Positions 38,542 to 47,340 of a stretch of 64,000 nucleotides of DNA are shown piece after piece. Both the position numbers and the translations under genes were made by a program. The stretch comes from Phyllobacterium trifolii (GTDB taxonomy: Bacteria > Pseudomonadota > Alphaproteobacteria > Rhizobiales > Rhizobiaceae): assembly GCF_014192095.1 (NCBI RefSeq), contig NZ_JACHXN010000022.1, positions 30,171 through 94,170 on the forward strand, in the 5' to 3' direction. Every line of letters starts with the position of its first letter. The stretch's first letter is position 1. Under the pieces are notes generated by a model. The model had not been told where the DNA came from. It ran no database searches and was given only the letters and a program-made list of their open reading frames with translations.

Positions 38542-38584
38542 AAAGGCGTCGGCCGTTCCGACGCCTTTGTCTTTGTTTGTTTTT
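38542..38584 (+). terminator. Rho-independent terminator after grxD
   Basis: Perfect 11-bp stem AAAGGCGTCGG / CCGACGCCTTT with a 5-base loop, followed by a T-rich run ending in TTTTT. It ends the purL-bolA-grxD group before the MFS gene. Confidence 0.85.
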
Positions 38585-38607
38585 CAAATCCAGAAAGCAC
38601 CTTGGAA

Positions 38608-39855
38608 ATGGATTCCTCCGCCGATACCGCTCCCTCACGCCTCCAGGGAATGGGTAAAGTCGAATTCATCGGCCTGATGGCGATGTTGATGGCGGTCAAT
38701 TCCATGGCTATCGATGTCATGCTGCCAGCTTTGCAGCAGATCGGCGCGGCGCTTGGCATCAGCAGTGAAAACCATCGGCAATATGTGATTTCGGCTTATC
38801 TCCTCGGCTTCTCGGTGGCGCAGCTGTTCTTCGGCCCGCTATCGGATCGCTTTGGCCGCAAGGTGCCGATTTTCTGCGGCCTGATCATTTATATCGCTTC
38901 GGCAATGGCGTGTGTCTTTGTCCCGAGCTTCGGCGCACTTCTGTTCTTCCGGGCACTGCAGGGCATCGGCTCCGCTGCAACCCGCGTCATCGCCATTTCA
39001 ATCGTGCGTGACGTCTATGGCGGCCGGCAGATGGCCGAGGCCATGTCGTTGATCATGATGGTGTTCATGATCGTGCCGGTCATCGCGCCCGGGACTGGTC
39101 AGGTCGTCATGCTGTTCGGTGACTGGCGGCTGATCTTCATCTTCATGGCGCTGATGGCAACGTCGGTCGCGATCTGGATGTATCTGCGCCTGCCGGAGAC
39201 GATGGACCCTACCGATCGGCGTCCATTTACCATCGTGTCGGTTGCCCGCGCATTCAAGATCGTTCTGACCAACCGGGTCGCATTTTGCTATGCGCTGGCG
39301 AGTGCGTTCATCTTCGGCGCGATGTTCGGCTTCATTAATTCGGCACAGCAGATCTATGTCGAGATCTATCATCTCGGCGTGTGGTTCCCGCTGGCCTTCT
39401 CCGTCGTTGCGATCACCATGTCTTTTTCTTCGTTCATGAACTCGCGTTTCGTTGGCCGCTTCGGGATGCGGCGCCTGTCGCATGGAGCGCTGCTTGCCTT
39501 CATGGCGATCAATGGCGTGTGGCTGCTATTGACGCTTTTCGGACCGCAGCCGACACCATTCGTGGTCTATCTCCTGCTGTTTTCGCTGGCGATGTTCCAG
39601 TTCGGCTGGATCGGCTCCAACTTCAATTCGCTGGCGATGGAGCCGCTTGGGCACGTTGCCGGCACGGCATCGTCCGTGCTCGGCTTCATGGGTACGGCCG
39701 GTGGCGGCCTCATCGGCGCGGTGATCGGCCAGGCTTACAACGGCACGACCCTGCCCCTGGTCACCGGGTTTTTCGTGCTGTCGCTGATCGGTCTGGTGTT
39801 TGTGCTGATCGCTGAACGAGGCAAGCTGTTCCAGCCTCACAACAAGCCGATTTAG
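38608..39855 (+). CDS. Bcr/CflA-type MFS drug efflux transporter
   Basis: A 415-residue 12-helix major facilitator. Between helices 2 and 3 is GPLSDRFGRKVPIF (motif A), and ALQGIGSAATRVIAISIVRD in helices 4-5 is typical of the Bcr/CflA DHA1 subfamily. It should export drugs or metabolites by proton exchange. ATG 38608 is chosen because the frame before it contains the grxD terminator. Longer frames run back into grxD. Monocistronic, no regulator gene adjacent. Confidence 0.88.
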   Translation: MDSSADTAPSRLQGMGKVEFIGLMAMLMAVNSMAIDVMLPALQQIGAALGISSENHRQYVISAYLLGFSVAQLFFGPLSDRFGRKVPIFCGLIIYIASAMACVFVPSFGALLFFRALQGIGSAATRVIAISIVRDVYGGRQMAEAMSLIMMVFMIVPVIAPGTGQVVMLFGDWRLIFIFMALMATSVAIWMYLRLPETMDPTDRRPFTIVSVARAFKIVLTNRVAFCYALASAFIFGAMFGFINSAQQIYVEIYHLGVWFPLAFSVVAITMSFSSFMNSRFVGRFGMRRLSHGALLAFMAINGVWLLLTLFGPQPTPFVVYLLLFSLAMFQFGWIGSNFNSLAMEPLGHVAGTASSVLGFMGTAGGGLIGAVIGQAYNGTTLPLVTGFFVLSLIGLVFVLIAERGKLFQPHNKPI

Positions 39856-39941
39856 TATTCCGCAATTCCCATGTGCCACTTTGGTTGAATTGCTGACGTC
39901 CAATCTGTCGCCTAACATTCGAGTATCTTGAAGGGCTGACT

Positions 39942-40193
39942 ATGACAATTTCATTTGATACTCTGGGTTATGCGATACGCTTGGAACAGGGCGGATTTAG
40001 TCCCGCCCATGCCAAGGCGCAAGCAGAAGCCGCAAGGGATTTCATCATGCCCGAACTGGTAACCAAATCTGATCTGAACACTGCTCTGGAGCTACTAACG
40101 CTGCGTCTTACAGTACGGATGGGCGCATTTTTCTTCGGGACATCCGTGGCGACGGTTGCGGCCATCGCGGCGATCGTAAAACTATTCCCCTGA
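39942..40193 (+). CDS. DUF1640/CCDC90-like small membrane protein
   Basis: An 83-residue protein: polar N-terminus (FDTLGYAIRLEQGGFSPAHAKAQAEA), a short helical segment and a C-terminal membrane helix (about 60-80). This matches the bacterial DUF1640 (coiled-coil domain 90-like) layout but shorter. AAGGG precedes the ATG at a usual distance. Function unknown. Confidence 0.75.
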   Translation: MTISFDTLGYAIRLEQGGFSPAHAKAQAEAARDFIMPELVTKSDLNTALELLTLRLTVRMGAFFFGTSVATVAAIAAIVKLFP

Positions 40194-40214
40194 TCGCGAA
40201 AAAAGCGCTGATCG

Positions 40215-41057
40215 TTAACCCGCCACTAGCCCGGCGAAATCAAAGATCTTGCGATCCAAAAGGTGGCTCGGGCGTGTGTTTGCCAGCGCACGGATCATGA
40301 TCTCTTTGCGGCCCGGCATACGCTTTTCGATGTCCGCCAGCATCGCCTTCATCATGTTGCGCTGCAGCCCATCCTGACTACCGCACAGGTCGCAAGGGAT
40401 AATCGGGAACTGCATCGCCGTGGCAAACTTCTCCAGATCATCCTCGGCGCAATAGCTCAACGGCCGCAGCAACATGAGATCACCCTCGTCATTGAGCAGT
40501 TTCGGCGGCATCGCGGCGAGGCGCCCGCCATGGAAAAGGTTCATCAGGAACGTTTCGAGGATATCCTCGCGGTGGTGGCCGAGCACCAGCGCCGAGCAGC
40601 CCTCCTCCCGCGCCACGCGATAAAGATGACCACGCCGAAGCCGGGAACAGAGCGAACAATAGGTCTGGTTTTCCGGCACCTTCTCCGTGACGATCGAATA
40701 GGTGTCCTTGTATTCGATGCGGTGCTCGATGCCGTTTGCCTTGAGAAAATCAGGCAGAATGTGCTTGGGGAAATTTGGCTGGCCCTGATCGAGATTGCAG
40801 GCCAGGAGTTCCACCGGCAGCAAACCGCGCCATTTCAAATCGAGCAGCAGCGCCAGCAGGCCGTAGGAATCCTTGCCGCCGGAAAGCCCTATCAGCCAGC
40901 GCTCACCCGGCTTGACCATGGCGAAATCTTCGAGCGCCTGCCGCGTGTTGCGCAGCAGCCTTTTGCGCAGCTTGTTGAACTCCACACTGGATGGCACGCC
41001 GAGAAACATCGGGTGGCAACCGGCAGCGTCGGTCAATTCCTGGTCATGAATGGTCAT
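40215..41057 (-). CDS. ttcA: tRNA 2-thiocytidine(32) synthetase
   Basis: A 280-residue PP-loop ATPase that thiolates C32 of certain tRNAs with an iron-sulfur cluster. The PP-loop SGGKDS (about 59-64), cluster motif [10 protein letters not shown] and second CDLCGSQ are intact. Upstream lies a 223-bp gap with a family-2 repeat. The ribosome site is poor (GAGGTGTTCAC). ttcA and glsA are in the same direction on the left strand but not close enough to call an operon. Confidence 0.95.
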   Translation of the reverse strand: MTIHDQELTDAAGCHPMFLGVPSSVEFNKLRKRLLRNTRQALEDFAMVKPGERWLIGLSGGKDSYGLLALLLDLKWRGLLPVELLACNLDQGQPNFPKHILPDFLKANGIEHRIEYKDTYSIVTEKVPENQTYCSLCSRLRRGHLYRVAREEGCSALVLGHHREDILETFLMNLFHGGRLAAMPPKLLNDEGDLMLLRPLSYCAEDDLEKFATAMQFPIIPCDLCGSQDGLQRNMMKAMLADIEKRMPGRKEIMIRALANTRPSHLLDRKIFDFAGLVAG

Positions 41058-41155
41058 GTGAACACCTCATGGCGCTTTCATTGACAAGGTAGTGGTCAGA
41101 ACGCAAGAGGTTCTAGACCTTTTCAGTTTTTGCTTTAATCGCCGCCACGCCTCTT

Positions 41156-41270
41156 TCCGTCATCCTCGGGCTTGACCCGAGGACCCACACCGTCCTGGAG
41201 ATACAGCAAGCCCGGCAAGCGATGCCAACGTTGCTATGGGTCCTCGGGTCAAGCCCGAGGATGACGGAGA
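41156..41270. repeat. Palindromic repeat family 2, locus 2
   Basis: Arm 41156-41188 and inverted arm 41237-41270, containing the same CCTCGGG-n-CCCGAGG hairpins as locus 1 at 33784. It lies ten bases beyond the glsA stop and may act as a transcript end. Confidence 0.85.
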
Positions 41271-41280
41271 GGTGGACACT

Positions 41281-42210
41281 CTATTGCCCGAACACCGACC
41301 AGCCAGTGCGTTGCGCCAGTAACTCCAGTGCCGCCGAGCCAAGCTGCGAATTGCCCACTTCGTTCAGCCCCGGTGACCAGACTGCGATGGACGCCTTGCC
41401 AGGGGCAATGGCTAGGATACCTCCACCAACACCGCTCTTGCCCGGCAGGCCGACGCGATAGGCGAAGTCGCCCGAGCCGTCATAGTGGCCGCACATCAGC
41501 ATGAGCGCATTGATACGGCGGGCGCGGCTTGCCGAAACAACGCTGCCGCCATTGAGCGGATTGCGCCCGGCCGAAGCGAGATAAAGCCCGGCGTGCGCAA
41601 GTTGGCGGCACGACATGGCGATGGCGCAGTGATGGAAATAGACGCCGAGCACGTGTTCTACCGGATGGTCGAGATTGCGGAAGGCTTTCATGAAATTGGC
41701 GAGCGCCACATTGCGAAAGCCGGTCTGCGTTTCCGAGCGGGCGACGTTTTGATCGATGGCGATGGTTTCATCATCGGCGAGATGCCGGATGAACTGCACG
41801 ATCTCGCCGATCGCCTCCTTGGGCAAATGGCCGGCCAGAACCACATCGGCGACAGCGATCGCTCCGGCATTGATAAAGGGATTGCGCGGCTTGCCCTTCT
41901 CCTGTTCGAGCTGGACGATGGAGTTGAAAGCATTGCCCGACGGTTCGCGTCCGACGCGCTTCCATAAACCGTCGCCGATCTTGCCGAGCGCAAGCGTCAG
42001 CGTGAAGACCTTCGAGATGCTCTGGATCGAGAAGGCGGTTTCGGCGTCGCCTGCCACATGGGTCTGGCCGTCCACAGTGACCAGCGCAATGCCGAACTGC
42101 TTCGGATCGACGGTTGCAAGCTCCGGAATATAGTCGGCAAGCTTGCCCTCGCCGATCCTGCCTGAAAGATCGTGATAGACGCTGTCGACGACATCCTGAA
42201 GATCAGCCAT
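41281..42210 (-). CDS. glsA: Glutaminase A
   Basis: A 309-residue serine-dependent beta-lactamase-fold glutaminase, converting glutamine to glutamate and ammonia. The S-x-x-K motif in [10 protein letters not shown] (about 61-70), [10 protein letters not shown] and GVGGGILAI are intact. Glutaminases of this type can contribute to acid resistance. It follows rpsD on the same strand, separated by the rpsD terminator, so it probably has its own weak promoter. Confidence 0.94.
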   Translation of the reverse strand: MADLQDVVDSVYHDLSGRIGEGKLADYIPELATVDPKQFGIALVTVDGQTHVAGDAETAFSIQSISKVFTLTLALGKIGDGLWKRVGREPSGNAFNSIVQLEQEKGKPRNPFINAGAIAVADVVLAGHLPKEAIGEIVQFIRHLADDETIAIDQNVARSETQTGFRNVALANFMKAFRNLDHPVEHVLGVYFHHCAIAMSCRQLAHAGLYLASAGRNPLNGGSVVSASRARRINALMLMCGHYDGSGDFAYRVGLPGKSGVGGGILAIAPGKASIAVWSPGLNEVGNSQLGSAALELLAQRTGWSVFGQ

Positions 42211-42233
42211 TTCTGGGCTCCGATTAGGACAAC

Positions 42234-42263
42234 AAAAAAGCCGCCAGGATTTCTCCGGCGGCT
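42234..42263 (-). terminator. Rho-independent terminator of rpsD
   Basis: On the minus strand AGCCGCC-loop-GGCGGCT is followed by TTTTTTGTTGT. It lies 21 bases past the rpsD stop. Confidence 0.88.
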
Positions 42264-42284
42264 CTTTCTAAAACTTCAATCTGA

Positions 42285-42902
42285 TTAACGCGAATAGAAT
42301 TCGACAACCAGGTTCGGTTCCATCTGTACAGCGTAAGGCACATCGGAGAAGGCCGGAACGCGGTTGTACTTGGCAACCATCTTGTTGTGATCAACTTCGA
42401 GATATTCAGGAACATCGCGTTCAGCCAGCTGAACGGCTTCCAGAACGATCACGAGCTGCTTCGACTTTTCGCGCACTTCGATCACATCGCCAGCCTTGCA
42501 GATATAGGACTGGATGTTGGTGCGGCGGCCGTTGACGTTGACGTGGCCGTGGTTGACGAACTGACGCGCTGCGAAGATCGTCGGAACGAACTTGGCGCGG
42601 TACACGATCGCATCCAGACGCGACTCGAGCAGACCGATCAGCTGTTCACCGGTATCGCCCTTGCGGCGAGCGGCTTCTTCATAGGTCTTGCGGAACTGCT
42701 TTTCCGAAATGTCGCCGTAGAAGCCCTTGAGCTTCTGCTTTGCGCGCAGCTGCACACCGAAATCGGAGAGCTTGCTCTTGCGGCGCTGGCCGTGCTGGCC
42801 GGGGCCATATTCACGACGGTTGACCGGGGACTTCGGACGGCCCCAGATGTTTTCGCCAAGACGGCGGTCGATTTTATACTTGGACGATTCGCGCTTGCTC
42901 AT
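42285..42902 (-). CDS. rpsD: 30S ribosomal protein S4
   Basis: A 205-residue primary rRNA-binding protein of the small subunit. [21 protein letters not shown] start, [18 protein letters not shown] and the S4 RNA-binding domain ([36 protein letters not shown], about 95-130) are clear. ATG 42902 is fixed by AAGGAA. Here it stands alone outside the alpha operon, as usual in Rhizobiales. A 170-base leader is predicted. Confidence 0.98.
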   Translation of the reverse strand: MSKRESSKYKIDRRLGENIWGRPKSPVNRREYGPGQHGQRRKSKLSDFGVQLRAKQKLKGFYGDISEKQFRKTYEEAARRKGDTGEQLIGLLESRLDAIVYRAKFVPTIFAARQFVNHGHVNVNGRRTNIQSYICKAGDVIEVREKSKQLVIVLEAVQLAERDVPEYLEVDHNKMVAKYNRVPAFSDVPYAVQMEPNLVVEFYSR

Positions 42903-43079
42903 CGCATTTCCTTTCAAACAAACCAAACCTCGAGTTTAGAACCCGGGTTCAAGGAAACGCGCCCTCCTCTGCCTTCCGTTTTCGAAGACTGACAGAATGA
43001 CCCACGCACGCTTTGCGAGATCACTCACGGGACACGTCAAATGAAACGCAGAGCTCTTTCAAGCCCTGCGCTGGGGTGG

Positions 43080-43108
43080 CTTCTAGTGTGAAGGTTTCAT
43101 GATGTCAA
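43080..43108 (-). promoter_or_regulatory. Candidate rpsD promoter
   Basis: On the minus strand CTTGACA (TTGACA 43108-43103), a 17-base spacer and TAGAAG (43085-43080). The rest of the 42903-43249 gap is an untranslated leader and the upstream region of the extensin-like gene, with no other feature seen. Confidence 0.5.
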
Positions 43109-43249
43109 GCCAGGCCTGTTGCTATTCACGCGCTGAGGGCCTGCAAATGGCGGTTTTCTAGACCCGCATGTTTCAGCGGATCATATAAATTGAAACCGAT
43201 GCCACATTTGAAACGTTAGGTTGGACGCTCAACAGGAGTAGAGCCGGTA

Positions 43250-44257
43250 ATGACCCTATTCTCGCGGCAATCGCGTTGCTCGACATTCGTCCTTCTATCC
43301 CTCACAGCCATTATTGCAAGCACAGTCCTTATCAGTTCCAGCGACAATGCGGACGCGCGGCACAGACGCGGACACCGGGCGAAGGTTGTTCGTCCGCCGG
43401 CCGCGCCAGCCGTTCCCTTGCCGGTCGTTCCACCATTGCCGCAGGACAATCCTCGCGCAGCTGCGCCGGAAGCGCCCAAACCCGCGGAGAAGCCCGCCGA
43501 CGAAATACAGAAGGCAGACCCTGAGACGACGCCCGTTCCTGAGCAGAAGCCAGCCCCGGAGACCCAACCGGCCGAGAACCCCAAGGAGCCGCCAAAGCCG
43601 GCCGAACAACTTGGCCCGAACCCGCTGCCCAAGCAGGATGCAGGCGACAAGCCCGATCATGAGGAAAGTGTCGAGAAGGCCGATCCTTCGATCTCGCCCG
43701 ATCGGGTCTATCAGAATGCCTGCCCTGCCCTCATGAATGGCGAGGTTGTTGGCGAGTTGGTACCGCCCCTGTCCGAGGGCATGTGCGGTGAGCGTTCACC
43801 TTTGAAGGTTACGGCAATCGGCAAGGACAATACTGTGAAGCTCGCTGCGGCAATCACCACCAATTGCGCGATGGCGGGGACACTGGCGAACTGGGTGGTT
43901 GAAGCACAGAAGGAAGCGCAGAAGGATTTTGGTGCCGAGATCGAGAGCATCACCACCGGTTCCGACTACCAGTGCCGCAAGGTCAATAATGGGCACAAGG
44001 GCCGCGTTTCGGAACACGCCTTTGCCAACGCAGTCGATATCGTCTCTTTCAAGTTCAAGAACGGCAAGACAACAGGACTTGGTTCAGGCTGGAAGGGTAA
44101 GCCGGAGGAACAGACATTCTGGCGGGCGCTGCACAAGGCGAGTTGCGACCGCTTCATGACGGTGATTGGTCCGGATGGCGATGCCGCCCATCAGGGCAAT
44201 CTGCACCTCGATCTCGGCTGTCATGGAAGAAAATGTGAGGCGCGCATCTGCCAGTGA
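43250..44257 (+). CDS. Extensin-like C-terminal domain protein
   Basis: A 335-residue exported protein: signal or anchor (about 12-35), a long Pro/Ala/Glu/Lys-rich linker (about 45-145), then an extensin-like C-terminal domain (about 150-330). The domain has SEHAFANAVDIVSF and GNLHLDLGCHG, a His/Asp/His set like the zinc site of M15-type (VanY-like) peptidases, plus several cysteines. Probably a periplasmic cell-wall enzyme. The linker could cross the peptidoglycan layer. AGGAG precedes the ATG. Confidence 0.87.
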   Translation: MTLFSRQSRCSTFVLLSLTAIIASTVLISSSDNADARHRRGHRAKVVRPPAAPAVPLPVVPPLPQDNPRAAAPEAPKPAEKPADEIQKADPETTPVPEQKPAPETQPAENPKEPPKPAEQLGPNPLPKQDAGDKPDHEESVEKADPSISPDRVYQNACPALMNGEVVGELVPPLSEGMCGERSPLKVTAIGKDNTVKLAAAITTNCAMAGTLANWVVEAQKEAQKDFGAEIESITTGSDYQCRKVNNGHKGRVSEHAFANAVDIVSFKFKNGKTTGLGSGWKGKPEEQTFWRALHKASCDRFMTVIGPDGDAAHQGNLHLDLGCHGRKCEARICQ

Positions 44258-44281
44258 GAATACGCGCCTTAGGCACTTGAA

Positions 44282-44473
44282 TCAGTGTTTGGTGGACTTC
44301 TTCTTTGGAAGGTTCTTGCGATCGGTTTCTGCGAATTCCTCCAGCTGCTTTTCGCTCATCGATTCATACATCCCTTTGGACGCGCCCTTGAGCTCGCTCT
44401 TTTTGGTCTGGCCGCGCTTTGCAGAAAGCGCCGCACCAGCCGCCTTTTGCTGGGCCTGGGATTTTGCAGGCAT
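44282..44473 (-). CDS. DUF3008 small basic protein
   Basis: A 63-residue protein (MPAKSQAQQKAAGAALSAKR; KGASKGMYESMSEKQLEEFA). It matches the DUF3008 family, whose function is unknown; high Lys/Ala content and helix suggest a stress- or nucleic-acid-associated role. GGGAG seven bases before the ATG at 44473 favours it over the ATG at 44479. It is convergent with the extensin-like gene. Confidence 0.85.
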   Translation of the reverse strand: MPAKSQAQQKAAGAALSAKRGQTKKSELKGASKGMYESMSEKQLEEFAETDRKNLPKKKSTKH

Positions 44474-44542
44474 TGTCATTCTCCCTGAGAAATGTTGCAC
44501 AGGTGAAGAAACGCAACCGGCGGATGGGGGTTCCAAAGTTAT

Positions 44543-44688
44543 GGTGCGTGGTTCGCCCTTCGACAGGCTCAGGATGAAGCTCACCATGAGGGAGTTGGGC
44601 TGATTGGAAGGAGCCTAGAACACTCAGCATGCCGGATTTCCTCAGAGGCACCCACCTCCCTCATGGTGAGCTTGTCGAACCACGCACA
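44543..44688. repeat. Palindromic repeat family 1, locus E (hybrid arm)
   Basis: Left arm 44543-44595 is enlarged by an internal variant unit (CCCTTCGACAGGCTCAGGATGA), giving a tandem of two related half-units. The right arm 44654-44688 is normal. The hybrid suggests slippage or recombination between related repeats. It lies between the DUF3008 gene and the 3' end of the HxlR gene. Confidence 0.82.
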
Positions 44689-44689
44689 C

Positions 44690-45106
44690 TTATTCTTCCT
44701 TCGCCTCATCAAACGCCTTGCGCGCAGCGCGCAGGTGATCGCGATTGGCAGCCGCCCACTCGCCGAGCGCTCCCACCGGCACGGCAATCGAATGGCCGAT
44801 ATCGGTCAAGGCGTAGGTCACTTCCGGCGGCGACGTGGGCTTGACCGTACGGCTGACGAGACCATCGCGCTCGAGCGAACGCAGCGTCACCGTAAGCATG
44901 CGCTGCGAAATGCCTTCTATCATGCGGCGGAGCACGTTGAACCTGCGCGGTCCGGACTGCAGGTTGATCAGCGTCAAGAGGCTCCAGGAGTCGCCGACAA
45001 TATCCAGCACCTCGCGCATCGGGCAGCCGCCTGTGCCATCCGATTGCATGGCCGGCATCGATTCAAGCAGTGGTGTCTTGCCCTCGGTCTTCGCATGAAT
45101 ACTCAT
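44690..45106 (-). CDS. HxlR-family transcriptional regulator
   Basis: A 138-residue winged-helix regulator. CPMREVLDIVGDSWSLLTLINL holds the conserved Cys and the first helices; RRFNVLRRMIEGISQRMLTVTLRSLERDGLVSR is the recognition part. ATG 45106 has GAGG at a good distance; the longer frame from 45142 is rejected. It is divergent from an NAD(P)-binding reductase gene, a common HxlR pairing, so it likely controls that gene in response to electrophiles or quinones. Confidence 0.88.
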   Translation of the reverse strand: MSIHAKTEGKTPLLESMPAMQSDGTGGCPMREVLDIVGDSWSLLTLINLQSGPRRFNVLRRMIEGISQRMLTVTLRSLERDGLVSRTVKPTSPPEVTYALTDIGHSIAVPVGALGEWAAANRDHLRAARKAFDEAKEE

Positions 45107-45137
45107 ATCTGCCTCATTTTCTGTGTCTTCGTCTCTT

Positions 45138-45250
45138 CGCAATTCCGATTGGTAAAACCGGTCCCCAATTTTCCTGGAATGGCTCTAGCCTTTTGTTTTG
45201 ACGCAATTCCGGACGGAAAACCGGTTCCCACTTTTCCTGGAATGGCTCCA
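45138..45250. repeat. Tandem direct repeat, two about 49-base copies
   Basis: Copies at 45138-45186 and 45202-45250 share CGCAATTCCG, AAAACCGGT and TTTTCCTGGAATGGCTC words, with a 15-base spacer. Related sequences are common between genes of rhizobia. It lies between the HxlR gene and the operator region. Confidence 0.8.
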
Positions 45251-45313
45251 GGCAGTTACTTCCATGTGCCCTGAAACGGAAAAAGTGCGTACTTTTCCAA
45301 GTCCTGCTTCTAG

Positions 45314-45345
45314 CATACATAGTTATTATTGGTAACCAGAAAACG
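45314..45345. promoter_or_regulatory. Candidate HxlR operator/promoter region
   Basis: Short inverted repeat GTTA-TTATTGG-TAAC lies in the gap between hxlR-type and reductase genes, about 35 bases upstream of the reductase ribosome site. HxlR proteins bind such short palindromes between divergent genes. Assignment by context only. Confidence 0.3.
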
Positions 45346-45373
45346 ATGCGTACCTGCATCTAAGGAGCATATT

Positions 45374-46015
45374 ATGAAAATTGCATTGATTGGCGCCACC
45401 GGCTTTGTTGGCAGCGAGATTTTGAAGGAAGCCGTTGCGCGCGGCGATAGCGTCACAGCACTGGTGCGCAGCCCGGACAAGGTGGAAAAGCTGAAGGGTG
45501 TTACAGCCGTCGAAGCCGATGCAACCAACACCTCCGATCTTGCCGCCAAGCTCAAGGGTCACGATATTGTGGTATCCGCCTATAATCCCGGCTGGACCAA
45601 CCCGGACATCAAGGCAGTCCATATCGCAGCCAGCAAATCGATCACCGCGGCAACGAAGCAGGCGGGGATCAGTCGGCTGATCGTGATCGGTGGCGCTGGC
45701 AGCCTTTATGCGCCAGATGGCACGCAATTTGTCGATGGCGAAGGTTTTCCGGCTGAATACAAGGAAGGCGCATTGGGTGCGCGCCAAGCCCTGAACGACC
45801 TGCGCGACGAGACGGCGCTCGACTGGAGTTTCGTATCGCCTCCATTCCATCTGGCACCGGGACCGCGCACCGGCAAATACCGGCTCGGCAAGGACAATCC
45901 AGTGTTCGACGCCGATGGCAACAGCGCGATCAGCGCCAGCGATCTGGCGGTGGCGATCGTGGACGAGGCAGAAAAGCCGAAGCATAGCAGGGAGCGTTTT
46001 ACTGTGGGTTATTGA
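45374..46015 (+). CDS. NAD(P)-binding Rossmann-fold reductase
   Basis: A 213-residue atypical short-chain reductase of the NmrA/YwnB type. The dinucleotide motif GATGFVGSEILKEAVARG (about 7-24) is clear; GAGSLYAP and FVSPPFHLAPGPRTGKY are family words. TAAGGAG before the ATG at 45374 decides the start. No YxxxK pair is evident, so it may be a redox sensor or reductase. Divergent HxlR suggests induction by reactive compounds. Confidence 0.87.
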   Translation: MKIALIGATGFVGSEILKEAVARGDSVTALVRSPDKVEKLKGVTAVEADATNTSDLAAKLKGHDIVVSAYNPGWTNPDIKAVHIAASKSITAATKQAGISRLIVIGGAGSLYAPDGTQFVDGEGFPAEYKEGALGARQALNDLRDETALDWSFVSPPFHLAPGPRTGKYRLGKDNPVFDADGNSAISASDLAVAIVDEAEKPKHSRERFTVGY

Positions 46016-46027
46016 GGTGAGCTCCTC

Positions 46028-46146
46028 TTACCCTCCCCCTTGTGGGGAGGGAGGCTGCGCAGCAGCAGGGAGGGGTATTCTCTTTTGCTTGAAAACCCCT
46101 CCCCGTCGCTTCGCTCCTGCCCTCCCCACAAGGGGGAGGGTAAGGG
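46028..46146. repeat. GC-rich inverted repeat (family 3)
   Basis: Arms of about 50 bases with TACCCTCCCCCTTGTGGGGA and its complement at the ends, and AGGGAGGGGT / ACCCCTCCC in the interior. Sequences of this type are frequent intergenic repeats in rhizobia. It may terminate the reductase transcript. Confidence 0.85.
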
Positions 46147-46234
46147 CGGCAACGTGTTGCCTCGAACGCAAACCACCCAGTTTCCTTTTTGTGCCTTGGC
46201 AACCGCAACGTGCGTTCTTCCCATGGCGTCATCC

Positions 46235-46265
46235 TGCGCTTAACTATGCAGCAAAGTTTAGCGCA
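46235..46265. promoter_or_regulatory. Inverted repeat just before the LLM gene
   Basis: TGCGCTTAACT / AGTTTAGCGCA, 11-base arms, one mismatch, 9-base spacer. The right arm touches the AAGG ribosome site of the next gene. It is either an operator or an mRNA hairpin that hides the ribosome site. Confidence 0.4.
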
Positions 46266-46275
46266 AGGTATGACC

Positions 46276-47340
46276 ATGGAACTCGGCATCTATACATTTG
46301 CAGGGATGAGCCCCGATCCTACGACGGGCGTCGCCATAAGCGCGCACCAGCGCATGCAGAACCTCATCGAGGAGATGGTGCTCGCCGACGAGGTCGGGCT
46401 TGATGTGTTTGGCATCGGCGAACACCACCGTCCTGATTTTGTCATCTCGACTCCGGCCATTGCATTGGCGGCCGGCGCCTCGCGGACGAAGAACATCCGG
46501 CTGACCAGCGCAGTAACGGTGCTGAGCTCCGACGATCCGGTCCGTGTGTTCCAGGAATATGCGACGCTCGACCTGATCTCCTCCGGCCGCGCCGAAATCA
46601 TGGCCGGACGTGGCTCTTTCATCGAATCCTTTCCGTTGTTCGGCTATGACCTCAACGACTATGACGAGCTGTTTGCCGAAAAACTCGACCTGCTGCTGAA
46701 ACTGCGCGCCAGCGAACGCGTGACATGGAGTGGCAATTTTCGCACGCCGATCGACAATCTCGCCGTTTACCCGCGTCCGCTGCAGGATCCCCTGCCCGTC
46801 TGGATCGCCGTCGGCGGCACACCGGCATCGGTGGTCCGTGCCGGAACGCTCGGCCTGCCGCTCGCAGTGGCGATCATCGGCGGCGAACCGCATCGTTTTG
46901 CGCCGCTGGTGGACCTTTATCGCAAGTCGGGCGCCAAGGCGGGTCATGCCCCGGAAACGCTGAAAGTCAGCATCAATTCGCATGGCTATATCGCAGAGAA
47001 TTCGCAAGCCGCGTCTGACCAATACTGGCCGTCCTACGAGGTGGTGATGAACAAGATCGGCCGCGAGCGTGGCTGGCCACCGAGCAATCGCGCCCAATAC
47101 GAAGCGGGACGTACGCCGCGCGGCGCGCTGCTGGTCGGCTCTGCGCAGGAGATCATCGACAAGATCATGCTGCAGCACAGCTATTTCCAGCACGACCGTT
47201 TCATGCTGCAGATCGATCTCGGCAGCCTGCCGCACGCGAACACGCTGAAGGCCATCGAGCTTTATGGCACGAAGGTCGCGCCGGTGATCCGGAAGGAGCT
47301 GAGCGGAGTGGCGAAGACGGAGGCGGCAGCGCCGGCCTAG
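46276..47340 (+). CDS. LLM-class flavin-dependent oxidoreductase
   Basis: A 354-residue luciferase-like monooxygenase (TIM barrel using FMNH2). [38 protein letters not shown] and [16 protein letters not shown] are typical. AAGG lies seven bases from the ATG at 46276; the ATG at 46270 is possible. Substrate unknown. A flavin reductase is encoded at 19.4 kb but there is no reason to pair them. Its stop overlaps the convergent gene by four bases. Confidence 0.88.
   Translation: MELGIYTFAGMSPDPTTGVAISAHQRMQNLIEEMVLADEVGLDVFGIGEHHRPDFVISTPAIALAAGASRTKNIRLTSAVTVLSSDDPVRVFQEYATLDLISSGRAEIMAGRGSFIESFPLFGYDLNDYDELFAEKLDLLLKLRASERVTWSGNFRTPIDNLAVYPRPLQDPLPVWIAVGGTPASVVRAGTLGLPLAVAIIGGEPHRFAPLVDLYRKSGAKAGHAPETLKVSINSHGYIAENSQAASDQYWPSYEVVMNKIGRERGWPPSNRAQYEAGRTPRGALLVGSAQEIIDKIMLQHSYFQHDRFMLQIDLGSLPHANTLKAIELYGTKVAPVIRKELSGVAKTEAAAPA

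Noticed and set aside
38998..39483. Charged antisense frame within the MFS gene
   Set aside because: His/Asp/Arg-rich composition is the usual complement of membrane-helix codons.
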